Positions 1 through 7,515 of a DNA stretch of 40,025 nt are shown in pieces. The DNA is taken from contig JADJQY010000019.1 of NCBI GenBank assembly GCA_016712505.1, positions 1 through 40,025 of the forward strand, read 5' to 3'. Positions within the stretch are counted from its first letter, which is position 1, and each line of letters starts with the position of its first letter. The position numbers and the translations under genes are program-made. The notes beneath the pieces were generated by a model. The model was not told where the DNA came from. It ran no database searches and saw nothing but the letters and a program-made list of their open reading frames with translations. This DNA is from Candidatus Eiseniibacteriota bacterium. Its GTDB lineage: Bacteria; Eisenbacteria; RBG-16-71-46; CAIMUX01.

Positions 1-922
1 CGCAAACCTCCACAATTCCAAGCCCCGCCTCGTCCTGAATCACAAAAGGGAGCTCGGACAACTCCGCCGCCGCGTGGTTTAGGCGGTTGAAGTGGTCCCG
101 GTTTAGAGCGCCCTCTTTGAGTCTCCAGCCATGTACTCCACTCATGGCGGGCAAAATACGCTCCATGATTTCACGCGAACCCATCTCCAGCGAAACGAGC
201 CCAACCCCAACGCGCGAGCGGCGCGCAACGGCGAGCGCAATATCAAGCGCGAGCTGACTTTTTCCCATTGAGGGCCGCCCCGCTATAATATGGAGGCCCG
301 GTTTCAACCCCCGGAGTTTTCGATCCAACGCCGGGAAACCCGTAGCAAGGCCGTTAAACGGCCTCCCGCTTTTGACAAGTTCCGCGAGGTCTCGGATCAC
401 CTCCGAGGCTAACGGCCCCGCCTCCAATGTTTTGCCGCTCGCGGTGCGCGTTAGCGCCTGAGTCACGCGCGCCGAAATAAGAGCCGAAACCTCCTCCGCG
501 CGCGTTCCCGTCTCGTGGAGTTTGCTTTTGACCTCGAACGCGAGGCGCAAATACTCGCGCTTGAGAGCATACTCCGCAACGGTCCCCGCCCAACTTTCTA
601 TATTCGCCGCCGTGGGAGTTTCCGATGCAAGGTCGGCCAAAAAAACCGGACCGCCAACCTCGTCAAGTTTCCCAACACGCCGGAGCTCGTCCGTTGCCGT
701 TATCAAATCAAGAGGCACACCGCGCGAATATAGCGCGGAGTAACACCTCCAGAGCGTGCGGTGTGGGGGGCGGTAAAACGAAACCTCTTGCACAAACACC
801 GCCGCTCGCAAATACGCGCTCGGCTCTGACAAAATTGCACCGAGAACCGCGCGCTCTGTATCAAGCGAATAGAACACCCCCTCGCCGCCGCCGTTATTTT
901 GTGTAGCTCCTGAGGGTTCCAT
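1..922 (-). CDS. dnaB: Replicative DNA helicase, DnaB family, N-terminal two thirds (continues at 40025)
   Basis: This encodes the hexameric helicase that unwinds the phage replication fork. The frame opens at ATG 922 and stays open to base 1 (307 codons). An N-terminal DnaB domain (around residues 20-110, with LDTERAVLGAIL and RTLWRCYSALYSRGVPLD) is followed by the RecA-like domain with FPALDRKLRGLKPGLHIIAG and the Walker A loop GRPSMGKS. The last base of the frame pairs with 40025 and 40024 to make one codon, and the Walker B segment follows there. The start is uncertain. ATG 922 abuts the methyltransferase stop (923-925) and has only a weak GAGGG 13 nt upstream, while a strong ribosome-site box lies inside the first codons. 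The gene is the last of the recombination operon before the wrap. Confidence 0.9.
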   Translation of the reverse strand, partial: MEPSGATQNNGGGEGVFYSLDTERAVLGAILSEPSAYLRAAVFVQEVSFYRPPHRTLWRCYSALYSRGVPLDLITATDELRRVGKLDEVGGPVFLADLASETPTAANIESWAGTVAEYALKREYLRLAFEVKSKLHETGTRAEEVSALISARVTQALTRTASGKTLEAGPLASEVIRDLAELVKSGRPFNGLATGFPALDRKLRGLKPGLHIIAGRPSMGKSQLALDIALAVARRSRVGVGLVSLEMGSREIMERILPAMSGVHGWRLKEGALNRDHFNRLNHAAAELSELPFVIQDEAGLGIVEVC

Positions 923-2038
923 TTATGAAAATAAACCCTCGGCGTTAAAATAGCGCAACCGCGCAGAGGCCGTGTTGTGATACTCCTCCGAGAGTTCCAC
1001 GCCAACAAAACAAAAACCCAACCGCAACGCCGCCGCCCCGGTCGAGCCTGAGCCCGTGAACGGGTCGAGAACGATCCCCCCGGGAGGAGTTACAAGTCGG
1101 ACCAAATACTCCATCAAATCAAGCGGCTTAACGGTCGGGTGAGCGTTCCGGCGTTGCACGGGCTCTCCACCGAGCGAGCCGTCTCGCCGCCCCTCCATAC
1201 CTCCGGCGGGTTTTAGTTCGTGGCCCTCCAACCCGGCCTCGCGCTCTGTTACGGAGGCTTTGGCGGTGTAGAAAAAACGGGAGGCTCCGCCGAGTTGATC
1301 CGCCGCCGCCGCGTCAAGAATAACGTTTGCCGGGAAACGTCCGGCCTCGTTCGAGTGTTTCTCGGTGATCCTCATTCCAAACCGGAGCGCCGGATTGCGA
1401 GCCTCGGGGCCCCCAAGATCGCGCGAGCCTGTTGTGTTTTTGCTCCACGGCTCCGGCGAGTGCCTCCCCGCGTCTAAATTAAGCGCCCCGCAACTGTGAA
1501 CCTTGAGATTTTCGCAAACCGTACCCACAAGGGGCTTGCGGGCCAAAACAACGGGCTCCCACGCGGGTTTGAGCGCCGTTCCAAACCCACTCCACCACTC
1601 CCCGGCCTCCTCGTCTCCGGCGGCGGTGAATGATTTCGAGACGTTGAGGCTCTTTGGAAACCCGCTCCCATAAAGCCACGAGAGCGTATCTCGCACCTCC
1701 AGCCCGGCCAGCCGCAAGCCAACCGCGAGGAGGTCGAACGTCCGCGAGCCGCCAAACGCGAGAACGTGCGCTCCGGGCTTGAGGACCCGCGAGACCTCGC
1801 GCCACAACGCCGGACCGGGGAGGGTTGAGTCCCACGAGCAACCCATAAACCCCCGGCCTCCCGGACGAAACTCCTCTCCAGAAAGCCACGCCTTTAACAT
1901 TGCCTCTGTGTCCGGTTGCGCCCCGAGGAAATACGGCGGATCGGTGACACACGAATCAACGCTCCCCGCCGGGAGGGTTCTGAGAATTTCGAGAGAGTCC
2001 CCGAGGTGCAATTCCCAACCTTGCCCGCGCTCTGTCAT
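923..2038 (-). CDS. DNA methyltransferase, amino (N4-cytosine or N6-adenine) type
   Basis: This 371-aa protein transfers a methyl group from S-adenosylmethionine to a base in DNA. The catalytic motif IV TDPPY sits near residue 35. A long variable target-recognition region follows, and the SAM-binding motif DPFTGSGSTG with FVGVELSEEYH lies near the C terminus. That order is the beta class arrangement. HPTVKPLDLMEYLVRL is the conserved lead-in to motif I. The start at ATG 2038 is set by GGAGGT 9 nt upstream and overlaps the previous gene by ATGA. No restriction endonuclease partner was seen nearby, so it probably acts as an orphan phage methylase for self-protection or regulation. The target sequence cannot be read from the protein. 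Confidence 0.92.
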   Translation of the reverse strand: MTERGQGWELHLGDSLEILRTLPAGSVDSCVTDPPYFLGAQPDTEAMLKAWLSGEEFRPGGRGFMGCSWDSTLPGPALWREVSRVLKPGAHVLAFGGSRTFDLLAVGLRLAGLEVRDTLSWLYGSGFPKSLNVSKSFTAAGDEEAGEWWSGFGTALKPAWEPVVLARKPLVGTVCENLKVHSCGALNLDAGRHSPEPWSKNTTGSRDLGGPEARNPALRFGMRITEKHSNEAGRFPANVILDAAAADQLGGASRFFYTAKASVTEREAGLEGHELKPAGGMEGRRDGSLGGEPVQRRNAHPTVKPLDLMEYLVRLVTPPGGIVLDPFTGSGSTGAAALRLGFCFVGVELSEEYHNTASARLRYFNAEGLFS

Positions 2039-2274
2039 TTGTACCGCACCTCCGGCGTTGTGGAGACGGAGTAGCCCGATCCGGGCGGGAGCGGGCCCTT
2101 GCCCACGGTCCAAAAGTTCGCATTAGACTGAAAACCCGGCGCGCCGGACGTTGCCGGGAGAATAATTCCCGAGCCGTCCGTTGCGAAACAACGCAACTCC
2201 CCCTCGGCGAGGGTTTGGCGTCCGAGCGGAAGAGAGGTTTGCTCAAACACAATCAAAGGCGCGAGGTAGCTCAC
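2035..2274 (-). CDS. Small protein with L,D-transpeptidase or DUF2778-like motif (speculative)
   Basis: This 79-aa protein starts at GTG 2274, which overlaps the XRE gene stop (GTGA), with GGGAGGG just upstream. It ends with an ATGA overlap of the methyltransferase start, so it is translationally coupled on both sides. The sequence contains DGSGIILPATSG, then GKGPLPPG and a terminal YSVSTTPE segment. This pattern resembles the first half of peptidoglycan-active DUF2778 or L,D-transpeptidase-like domains. The catalytic half with a His and an S-x-G-C motif is absent. It may be a remnant, an inhibitor, or an unrelated small protein. No other endolysin candidate was seen in the genome. Confidence 0.55.
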   Translation of the reverse strand: MSYLAPLIVFEQTSLPLGRQTLAEGELRCFATDGSGIILPATSGAPGFQSNANFWTVGKGPLPPGSGYSVSTTPEVRYK

Positions 2275-2507
2275 ACACCCTCCCGCAATACATGGCGGCG
2301 CTCCAATGAGAGGAGGAGGCGGCGCGCTATGAGGTTGGGGCGGGAGCGGTCGCGTTCCCAACGGTTTACCGTGGAAAAGGTAACTCCGAGGAGGTGCGCG
2401 AGCTGTTCCTGAGTGAGTGACATAGAATCCCTCAAGCGGCGGACGCGCTCGGCGGAAAACTCCGCGCGAGCTGAGACGGTCTGGACGGTTGCGGCGGTGT
2501 TTCTCAT
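2271..2507 (-). CDS. XRE-family helix-turn-helix regulator
   Basis: This is a 78-aa DNA-binding protein. The HTH runs over roughly residues 25-60 with SLTQEQLAHLLGVTFSTVNR and WERDRSRPN, the typical Cro/CI fold. It has no extra oligomerisation or peptidase domain, so it is a minimal regulator. The ATG at 2507 lies six bases after a TATATT -10 box, so the transcript should be leaderless, as for lambda cI from PRM. It is a candidate for the repressor acting on the shared operators of the accessory island, but its own promoter spacer does not carry that operator. Confidence 0.85.
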   Translation of the reverse strand: MRNTAATVQTVSARAEFSAERVRRLRDSMSLTQEQLAHLLGVTFSTVNRWERDRSRPNLIARRLLLSLERRHVLREGV

Positions 2508-2513
2508 GCTTTG

Positions 2514-2542
2514 AATATAGCTTTTGCTGAGTTAAGCGTCAA
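2514..2542 (-). promoter_or_regulatory. Promoter of the XRE regulator, leaderless
   Basis: On the minus strand, TTGACG (2542-2537) and TATATT (2519-2514) are separated by 17 bp. The ATG of the regulator begins at 2507, where transcription should start. The -35 box overlaps the stop codon of the upstream gene. The spacer lacks the ACNCTCNNGAGNGT repeat found in other promoters of this genome. Confidence 0.75.
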
Positions 2543-2934
2543 TAGGTGCGGGCGCGAAAACGTTTCAAGTGGGCTGGGGCCGCTTGAAGGGGGAAGCGAC
2601 CCTCTAAGAGATCGCGCTGTTTGTCCGCGAGCCTCTGAATTGAGGCGGCGCGCTCGGAGAGGTGCGAGCATGTAGTCTCGGCCTCCGTGCGGGTTTCGGG
2701 AATATAATACCCCGCCCCGTCCGAACATACGAGCTCCCGGGTGCGGAGGTAATGTATGCACGCGCGGAGCTCTTGCGGCTTTAGCCCGAACGCGCGAGCG
2801 AGCTCGGGCGCTTTAATAGCCCGAGCCCGCCCACGGTTAAAGGCTGACAGAAACGCCGAGACCTCCTCCGCAATTTCGCGCAACCGAAACGAGAGCTCCG
2901 GCGCGTGGTCCGAGTCAAAACCCGCGAGACTCAT
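2539..2934 (-). CDS. Winged-helix-like DNA-binding protein
   Basis: This 131-aa protein is not assigned to a named family. Residues about 40-80 (IKAPELARAFGLKPQELRAC, then IHYLRTRELV and GYYIPE) look like a winged helix-turn-helix with a beta wing. The rest is a helical C terminus rich in charged residues. It starts at ATG 2934, overlapping the upstream stop by ATGA. It lies in the recombination operon between a small helical protein and the XRE promoter, so a regulatory or replication-accessory role is plausible. Confidence 0.7.
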   Translation of the reverse strand: MSLAGFDSDHAPELSFRLREIAEEVSAFLSAFNRGRARAIKAPELARAFGLKPQELRACIHYLRTRELVCSDGAGYYIPETRTEAETTCSHLSERAASIQRLADKQRDLLEGRFPLQAAPAHLKRFRARTY

Positions 2935-3254
2935 TCCGGGCCCGTCTCCCCAACCGCTCGAACGGCGGCAACGGCGGCCTCATGGCCTCCCGAACCGTTG
3001 CGGAGCTCGGGAATGAAAATCACCGAGGCCGCTTTCATGGCCTCGCGAGCGCGCTCGGCGACGGCGAGGCAACGATCCACAACCTCAAGTGGATCAACCC
3101 CCGCGAACGGCGAGGGCTCGGAAAACGCCGGAGCGCCGCCGGACGGAGTGGCCACAAGCCGCTCGCCAACCGCGCCCAAAATTTGCAGATTCGCGGCAAG
3201 TTGCGTGCGAGCCGCAAAATACGCCTCCGCGCGCTGTTCAAACTTGGAGCTCAT
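2931..3254 (-). CDS. Hypothetical helical protein of the recombination operon
   Basis: This 107-aa protein is predicted mostly alpha-helical (MSSKFEQRAEAYFAARTQLA at the N terminus, then PLEVVDRCLAVAERAREAMK). No known motif was recognised. The start at ATG 3254 is chosen because it overlaps the DUF2303 stop by ATGA, and the downstream end overlaps the next start in the same way. It belongs to the tightly coupled set that follows recT. Confidence 0.65.
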   Translation of the reverse strand: MSSKFEQRAEAYFAARTQLAANLQILGAVGERLVATPSGGAPAFSEPSPFAGVDPLEVVDRCLAVAERAREAMKAASVIFIPELRNGSGGHEAAVAAVRAVGETGPE

Positions 3255-4111
3255 AGCTGTTTGGCCTCCCCGCGAAATATCAAGCCCGCCCACTCGCCGC
3301 CGAGGTAGGCCTCAACTTGCGAGAGTATTTCGTTTGCCTGACCTTCAAAAATCGCGGGCAACGTCAAGGCCTCGAAATAAAAGCGCGCCTCGGGTGAGTT
3401 GGCATCGCGGGGAATGACATAACCCAACCGGAGGGGGATATTGCAATTTGCGCACCCCTCGAACGCCGGGACACTCAACTCCCAAATTTTCGGGAGCGAG
3501 GCGCTTTTCGCCGGGTTTTGCTCCTCAATTTGAAACTCGAACCGAACGTTGTTCTCGTCTTGAATTTTCTTGTTGTAGACAATTTTCGCGGCGAGTTGGA
3601 GGTTGCGGAGCTGGAGTTTTACACCCTCCAGCCCGCTCGGGGTCAAAACATCGCCTCCCCACGCCTCCAAAAACTTGAGGAGTTCGTCTTGAGTAAACTC
3701 GCGCCGAGTGGCCGATCCCTGTTTACTGTCAATAACCCCAACCCAACGCGATAACGCTCTGGAGGGGGTCAGCAAAAACACTCCGTGAGCGAGCTGGCGT
3801 TTCCACTCTTCAGAGGTGTAGGCGTACACGCCCGGGCGGCCTCCGTGCGGAGTAACGTAAACAGCGGAGCGCAGAGGGTCTCCGTACCGCACGAGCCACT
3901 TGCAGAGATCAAGTAACGAGCTCGCTGTATACTCTCGCACGGGAGGAGTTAGTGTGACCTCCTGCATCGTTGCGTGGGAAAACATGCGAGCAATTTGCCG
4001 CGTTTCATCGTAAACACTCACAACCGCGCGCTCGGCGGCAAACTCCTCAAACGAGGCGAGCGCCGCCGAGGTTTCTTGGTCGGGTGGGTACAGAGGAGGG
4101 GTTTTACTCAC
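3251..4111 (-). CDS. DUF2303 family phage protein
   Basis: This 286-aa protein resembles the DUF2303 family, which occurs beside recT, exonuclease and ssb genes in many phages and whose biochemical role is unknown. Residues about 75-110 (VYVTPHGGRPGVYAY) and the segment ALSRWVGVIDSKQGSATRRE are compatible with the family. The region FTQDELLKFLEAWGGDVLTP is also typical. The GTG start at 4111 follows AGGAGGTGC with proper spacing and overlaps the preceding gene by eight bases. Its operon position supports a link with recombination. The family assignment comes from recalled pattern, not a search. Confidence 0.7.
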   Translation of the reverse strand: MSKTPPLYPPDQETSAALASFEEFAAERAVVSVYDETRQIARMFSHATMQEVTLTPPVREYTASSLLDLCKWLVRYGDPLRSAVYVTPHGGRPGVYAYTSEEWKRQLAHGVFLLTPSRALSRWVGVIDSKQGSATRREFTQDELLKFLEAWGGDVLTPSGLEGVKLQLRNLQLAAKIVYNKKIQDENNVRFEFQIEEQNPAKSASLPKIWELSVPAFEGCANCNIPLRLGYVIPRDANSPEARFYFEALTLPAIFEGQANEILSQVEAYLGGEWAGLIFRGEAKQL

Positions 4112-4451
4112 CACGCACCTCCTCGGCACTCATCGCGAAGAGCCCCGGTTGCCGCGCGTCCGGGGAGGTTCGATCTTCCATGAGCTCGCCGTTGTGAATT
4201 GTCACAACGCGCGCGAGCTTTTGCGGCGGGAGTTTGCTGGAGACCGTGGAGAGGACGCGCACAAAACTCGCCGAGTCCTCCGGCACAAAATCAAGCGAGA
4301 TCGTAACCCGGCAAGCGCCCGAGCGCTTTGGGTCGGTGAGAACCTCGCGCACCCGCGCGAGCTCCTCTTGAAATTGCCTCTCAACGTGGCCGCCCGAAAC
4401 CGTGGAGAGGGTCAAGGGGACGAGCGTTGTGAGTGTTACCTGTTCCGGCAT
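4104..4451 (-). CDS. Hypothetical protein between recT and DUF2303 gene
   Basis: This 115-aa protein has an even mix of charged and hydrophobic residues and no signal peptide. The start at ATG 4451 is preceded by AGAGAG. The middle (CRVTISLDFVPEDSASFVRV) looks like beta strands followed by a helix. It is coupled to the DUF2303 gene by an eight-base overlap and separated from recT by a 98-bp gap without a clear promoter. The function is unknown; the neighbourhood implies a recombination or replication accessory. Confidence 0.65.
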   Translation of the reverse strand: MPEQVTLTTLVPLTLSTVSGGHVERQFQEELARVREVLTDPKRSGACRVTISLDFVPEDSASFVRVLSTVSSKLPPQKLARVVTIHNGELMEDRTSPDARQPGLFAMSAEEVRGE

Positions 4452-4549
4452 TCTGTTCTCTCTTTCGTTTATAATTTGTCCCGGACGAGGCGAGCCGCCA
4501 CGCGGAGCGCGGAGCTACTCACACCCGCGAGCGGCCACGCCCGCCGGGG

Positions 4550-5722
4550 TTAGCTTTCGAGCGCGCGGGTGAGTATCTGTTGGAGGAGCGCCGGGGTTGC
4601 ATCGCCGAGCTCGGTCTCGCTCTTGTGCCAACCGTCCGACCACGAGGACAGACAAGCCGATTTATAAGCCTCGGCGTCTTTTTTCCCTTTCGACAAAACC
4701 GCGAGGCGCGCTGTAATTTGCCGCACACACTCCGCCCGGTTGATTTCGTCCTCTGTGGGCCCGCCCGCCGCCGGAGCGAGCCCAACTGCCGCCGCCTCGG
4801 GTTCGGGCTCTATTTGGGCCTCCGGTGCGCTTGTGGGCGCGGGAGGGGCTTGTTTTGATACCGCCGCCTTAAGACCCGCCGCTCCGCGTGTTGGCGGCGG
4901 AGGAGGCGGGGCGGCCTCGGTTGCCACAACCTCGGCGGCCTCGAAACCGAGGCCCGAAATATCATTCTCCCCGCCGTCTGCCCGGTTGTCCAACTCCACG
5001 GCGGCGCGAAAATCTCCAGCCTTTTCAACCGAGAGCGGGAGGAATTTTGCCAACCGCTTAACAACGGTCTTTCGGGCCATTTCCTCCTCGTCCGTGAACC
5101 ACGGCCCTTCATCTTTGCGCCGGGCGTTGCGTTGCACGCGGTCCCGGATCGCCAATACTTGCGCGCGGCTCATTAGCTCAATCTGCGGGAGCGTGTCCCC
5201 GGTGAGGCGTGCTATCGAATAAACCAGTCTCCACGCGCCGAGCTCGCCGTCCAACTTGGGAACATGTCGGAGGCGCGTTCCGGCGTCTGTTATTTCATAT
5301 TCAAAAACGTCCCCCTCGCGGACAATTCGCGCCTCAATGGACTGAACCTCGCCGGACCGCCGCGCGAGCTCAATGATGCCCTTGTAGCCGATCACGAATT
5401 GACACTCGCGCCCGCCGTTGCCGCCGTTGAGCTTGCTGTTCCAATACGGGACCGGGTAGGCGTGGCCGAGCGGCCCACCCATTTCGAGCCCCAATTGCGA
5501 GCTAATGATAACGGTTTGTACAATGGAGGTTGGCGTGCATTCCAACAAAAGCGGGGACCGAGAAACCGCGAGAGTTGCTATTTTGGCCACGCGCTCCGGC
5601 GTGAGGTGTCGCGGGAGAACTGCAGAAATTGAAGGCATCGCCCGCTCTAACATCTGTTTGAACGAGGAGAGCGGGGTCTGCACTTGGGTCGCCGGGAGGT
5701 TTGAGTGTCCTGTTGTGGTCAT
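4550..5722 (-). CDS. recT: RecT-family single-strand annealing protein
   Basis: This 390-aa recombinase anneals complementary strands and promotes strand invasion together with the exonuclease encoded just upstream. The RecT core occupies about residues 20-240: VAKIATLAVSRSPLLLECTP, QTVIISSQLGLEMGGPLGHA, YPVPYW, FVIGYKGIIELARRSGEV. The C-terminal third is long, low-complexity and rich in Pro, Ala and Glu (APPPPPPTRGAAGLKAA), ending in a short helical domain. That tail is longer than in the classical Rac RecT and may recruit a partner. The ATG overlaps the exonuclease stop by ATGA, so the two are coupled. Confidence 0.93.
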   Translation of the reverse strand: MTTTGHSNLPATQVQTPLSSFKQMLERAMPSISAVLPRHLTPERVAKIATLAVSRSPLLLECTPTSIVQTVIISSQLGLEMGGPLGHAYPVPYWNSKLNGGNGGRECQFVIGYKGIIELARRSGEVQSIEARIVREGDVFEYEITDAGTRLRHVPKLDGELGAWRLVYSIARLTGDTLPQIELMSRAQVLAIRDRVQRNARRKDEGPWFTDEEEMARKTVVKRLAKFLPLSVEKAGDFRAAVELDNRADGGENDISGLGFEAAEVVATEAAPPPPPPTRGAAGLKAAVSKQAPPAPTSAPEAQIEPEPEAAAVGLAPAAGGPTEDEINRAECVRQITARLAVLSKGKKDAEAYKSACLSSWSDGWHKSETELGDATPALLQQILTRALES

Positions 5723-6699
5723 TTTGATTTTACCGGGTTAAAGGTGAAACGGCGCGAGCCGGGGCGCTCCGCCGTGTGCTTTCTGATTGTCTCCACGAGG
5801 CCCGCCACCGGGAGGTTGAGCTCGAACGCCACGGCGTCTAAATCAATCTCTTTTGGGAGGTTCGGGCGCGAGCCCTTAGAGAGGCTCCACTTGGCAACAA
5901 ACTCGCCAGAGGAGAGCCCGGTCGCGTCTGCAATGGCGGCCTTGAGGAGGTTCTCCAATTCCTCCTCGCGCGCGCCCAGCTCTTTGAGCTCCGCGCGGAG
6001 GCGGTCAAGTTGGCCGAGCGCGTCCGCCTGTTCCGGTGTTGCCACGAGGACGGTTGCCGAGGTGTTCTCGCGCCACCGCCGCTCAATCCATTTCGCCTCG
6101 TCCGAGGTGTTTTGCGCGGCGGGCGGGTTTTTGGCGAGAACGTGGTCGCGCCAAAATTTAGCCCCGGCGGTGAGGAGAGCGAGTTCGAGCTCCTCGTCCC
6201 GAGCCTGAGGGTACTCTCTGTAATCTGATCCGCCAATTAGCGCCGCAATAACCCCACCCGAGAGTCCAACCCCCCACAAATAGAGGACCAATTGCGCGGC
6301 GTAGTTTCGCGGCGCACCGTCCTCTCCGGTCTGCCCCCATTCCCGTGCCATATGCGAGCCCGCCGTCTTAATTTCCACGACAAGCCCCTCCTCCTCGCTG
6401 AGGTAGTCCGGCGTGAGGAGAAACGGGCAACCGTCAAACTCGCGGCGAAGGTGCTCACCGGGGACGAGCTCCACGCCGCGCGCCTCCGCGTAAGCGGACG
6501 CCACGGCGGGCTCCAAAATACGCCCCCAACGGAGCGCCGGGTTGTCCGGTTGCGGCTCGGTATATCCGAGTTTTTCGGCGTAAACGTCAAGCGGCGTCCG
6601 CCATTTTGAGAGGCCCAAAATGGCCCCAATCTCCGAGGCCCCAATTCCCGAGCGCCGATATTCCGGCGCAAGGTGGGGAGGGGTTTTTCGTTCAGTCAT
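5719..6699 (-). CDS. YqaJ-family (lambda-type) alkaline exonuclease
   Basis: This 326-aa nuclease resects double-stranded ends to make substrates for RecT. The N-terminal RRSGIGASEIGAILGLSKWR followed by LRWGRILEPAVASAYAEARG is the YqaJ signature. The metal site is visible as the E of LEP, the D of LLTPDY, the E and K of VVEIKTA, and a Q in NYAAQLVLYLW. A C-terminal coiled-coil segment (around residues 210-260) follows. The start at ATG 6699 is fixed by AGGAGCTACAA directly upstream. The 120-bp leader contains a nested hairpin. The gene pairs with recT to form a Red-like system. Confidence 0.92.
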   Translation of the reverse strand: MTERKTPPHLAPEYRRSGIGASEIGAILGLSKWRTPLDVYAEKLGYTEPQPDNPALRWGRILEPAVASAYAEARGVELVPGEHLRREFDGCPFLLTPDYLSEEEGLVVEIKTAGSHMAREWGQTGEDGAPRNYAAQLVLYLWGVGLSGGVIAALIGGSDYREYPQARDEELELALLTAGAKFWRDHVLAKNPPAAQNTSDEAKWIERRWRENTSATVLVATPEQADALGQLDRLRAELKELGAREEELENLLKAAIADATGLSSGEFVAKWSLSKGSRPNLPKEIDLDAVAFELNLPVAGLVETIRKHTAERPGSRRFTFNPVKSK

Positions 6700-6725
6700 T
6701 TGTAGCTCCTGAGTTTTGTTAGTTT

Positions 6726-6809
6726 GTTCTCGCGCCGCTCGCGTTTGGCGAGGGTAGGGGAAAACCCTCGAACGTGCGAGGCGCGCGCGCCGCCGGACGG
6801 CGCGAGAAC
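6726..6809 (-). other. Nested inverted-repeat leader of the exonuclease gene
   Basis: The outer arms GTTCTCGCGCCG (6726-6737) and CGGCGCGAGAAC (6798-6809) are perfect 12-bp complements. Inside them CTCGC pairs with GCGAG, and CGAGGGT (6749-6755) pairs with ACCCTCG (6764-6770). The three stems nest, so the RNA can fold as one long structured element about 30 nt before the ribosome site. No run of U follows, so it is not a simple terminator. Confidence 0.65.
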
Positions 6810-6820
6810 GGGCGCGGCCT

Positions 6821-7084
6821 TTAGTCGGTTGGTCTCGATTCAGAACGGCAATTAAAGCCGAAAGGTGGATCATTGCGGCGGTTTTGCGGGCTCCGCTCGT
6901 GGTTTGCAAGCGGGGCGTATTTGGCGAGCTCATCAAGCGCGCCGAGGTTGAAAGCTATAGTCGGTGAGAGGTCTCCACCGGGCGCGGCCCGCCGGGAAAC
7001 CTCCCCAAAAACCCACTCCGCCTCGCGCGGTGCAAGAGCGAGAGCGGACAAGGCTCGGTTGAGTTGCTGTTCGAGAGGGGTCAT
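6821..7084 (-). CDS. Hypothetical small protein, first gene of the recombination operon
   Basis: This 87-aa protein begins MTPLEQQLNRALSALALAPR and is helical at the N terminus, with a basic, polar C terminus. No family was recognised. ATG 7084 follows GGGAGCTACAG, a version of the ribosome-site box shared by several genes here. A strong promoter lies 60 bp upstream, so this is the first product of the early operon that continues into the exonuclease and recT. Confidence 0.65.
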   Translation of the reverse strand: MTPLEQQLNRALSALALAPREAEWVFGEVSRRAAPGGDLSPTIAFNLGALDELAKYAPLANHERSPQNRRNDPPFGFNCRSESRPTD

Positions 7085-7143
7085 TCTGTAGCTCCCAATC
7101 TGAAGGGTTTCGCGTTCGCCGCCTATTGCGGCGCGTTGAGTCC

Positions 7144-7172
7144 AATATAGCAAGCGCGAGGGCCTTTGTCAA
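7144..7172 (-). promoter_or_regulatory. Promoter of the recombination and replication operon
   Basis: On the minus strand, TTGACA (7172-7167) and TATATT (7149-7144) are 17 bp apart, close to a consensus sigma70 promoter. The bases just after -10 (TATATTGGACTCA) match those of the promoter at 26910-26938. The spacer keeps a CCCTC half but not the full inverted repeat, so this promoter may escape the shared repressor. Confidence 0.8.
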
Positions 7173-7200
7173 GCGCGCGGAGGGTTTTTTCCTTTTTTGC

Positions 7201-7416
7201 TTACGTCTGTTTTTTTTCAAACACTTGCAAGCGGCCGCACTCGTCAAACTGCAAACAAACAGAGGCCTCTCCGTGTTTCTCTGTTCCACGGGGAACACTT
7301 TCGAGGAGTCTATGCAAAGAGCGGGCCTCAATCCCAAACGCGGCGGCAACCGCGCGGAGCGAGTGGCCCCGGCGGAGCAAGCGGAGCGCGAGTTTTTGGG
7401 TGAGGTTTATTTTCAC
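7201..7416 (-). CDS. Small helix-turn-helix protein
   Basis: This 71-aa protein carries LALRLLRRGHSLRAVAAAFG followed by IEARSLHRLLES, which reads as a resolvase or XRE-like HTH with a short C-terminal tail. The GTG start at 7416 has GAGG six bases upstream. It lies alone between the lysis terminator and the early promoter, and its stop is 29 bp from that promoter's -35 box. It could therefore control the switch between the late and early units. No dedicated promoter was identified for it. Confidence 0.65.
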   Translation of the reverse strand: MKINLTQKLALRLLRRGHSLRAVAAAFGIEARSLHRLLESVPRGTEKHGEASVCLQFDECGRLQVFEKKQT

Positions 7417-7466
7417 GCGAGCCTCTTTTTTCTGTTTTTGAGCTGTAGCTCTCGCTCTTAAGAGTA

Positions 7467-7499
7467 TAAAAACCGGGACCTTGCGGCCCCGGCTTTTAT
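7467..7499 (-). terminator. Intrinsic terminator of the capsid-tail-lysis unit (possibly bidirectional)
   Basis: An eight-base stem (CCGGGGCC with GGTCCCGG, one G-U) around the tetraloop GCAA is followed by TTTTTAT on the minus strand. The plus strand also has a T-rich tail, so it may stop both directions. It sits 17 bp after the last lysis-cassette gene. Confidence 0.85.
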
Positions 7500-7515
7500 T
7501 TTCAGCTTGCTTTGG

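Noticed and set aside
4740..5222. Plus-strand 160-aa frame opposite recT
   Set aside because: It has shadow-frame composition (Ser, Arg and Ala rich) and no ribosome site, and recT is certain.
7445..7466. CTCTTAAGAG palindrome near the lysis terminator as a sixth operator
   Set aside because: The spacing between half sites differs from ACNCTCNNGAGNGT and no -35/-10 pair surrounds it.
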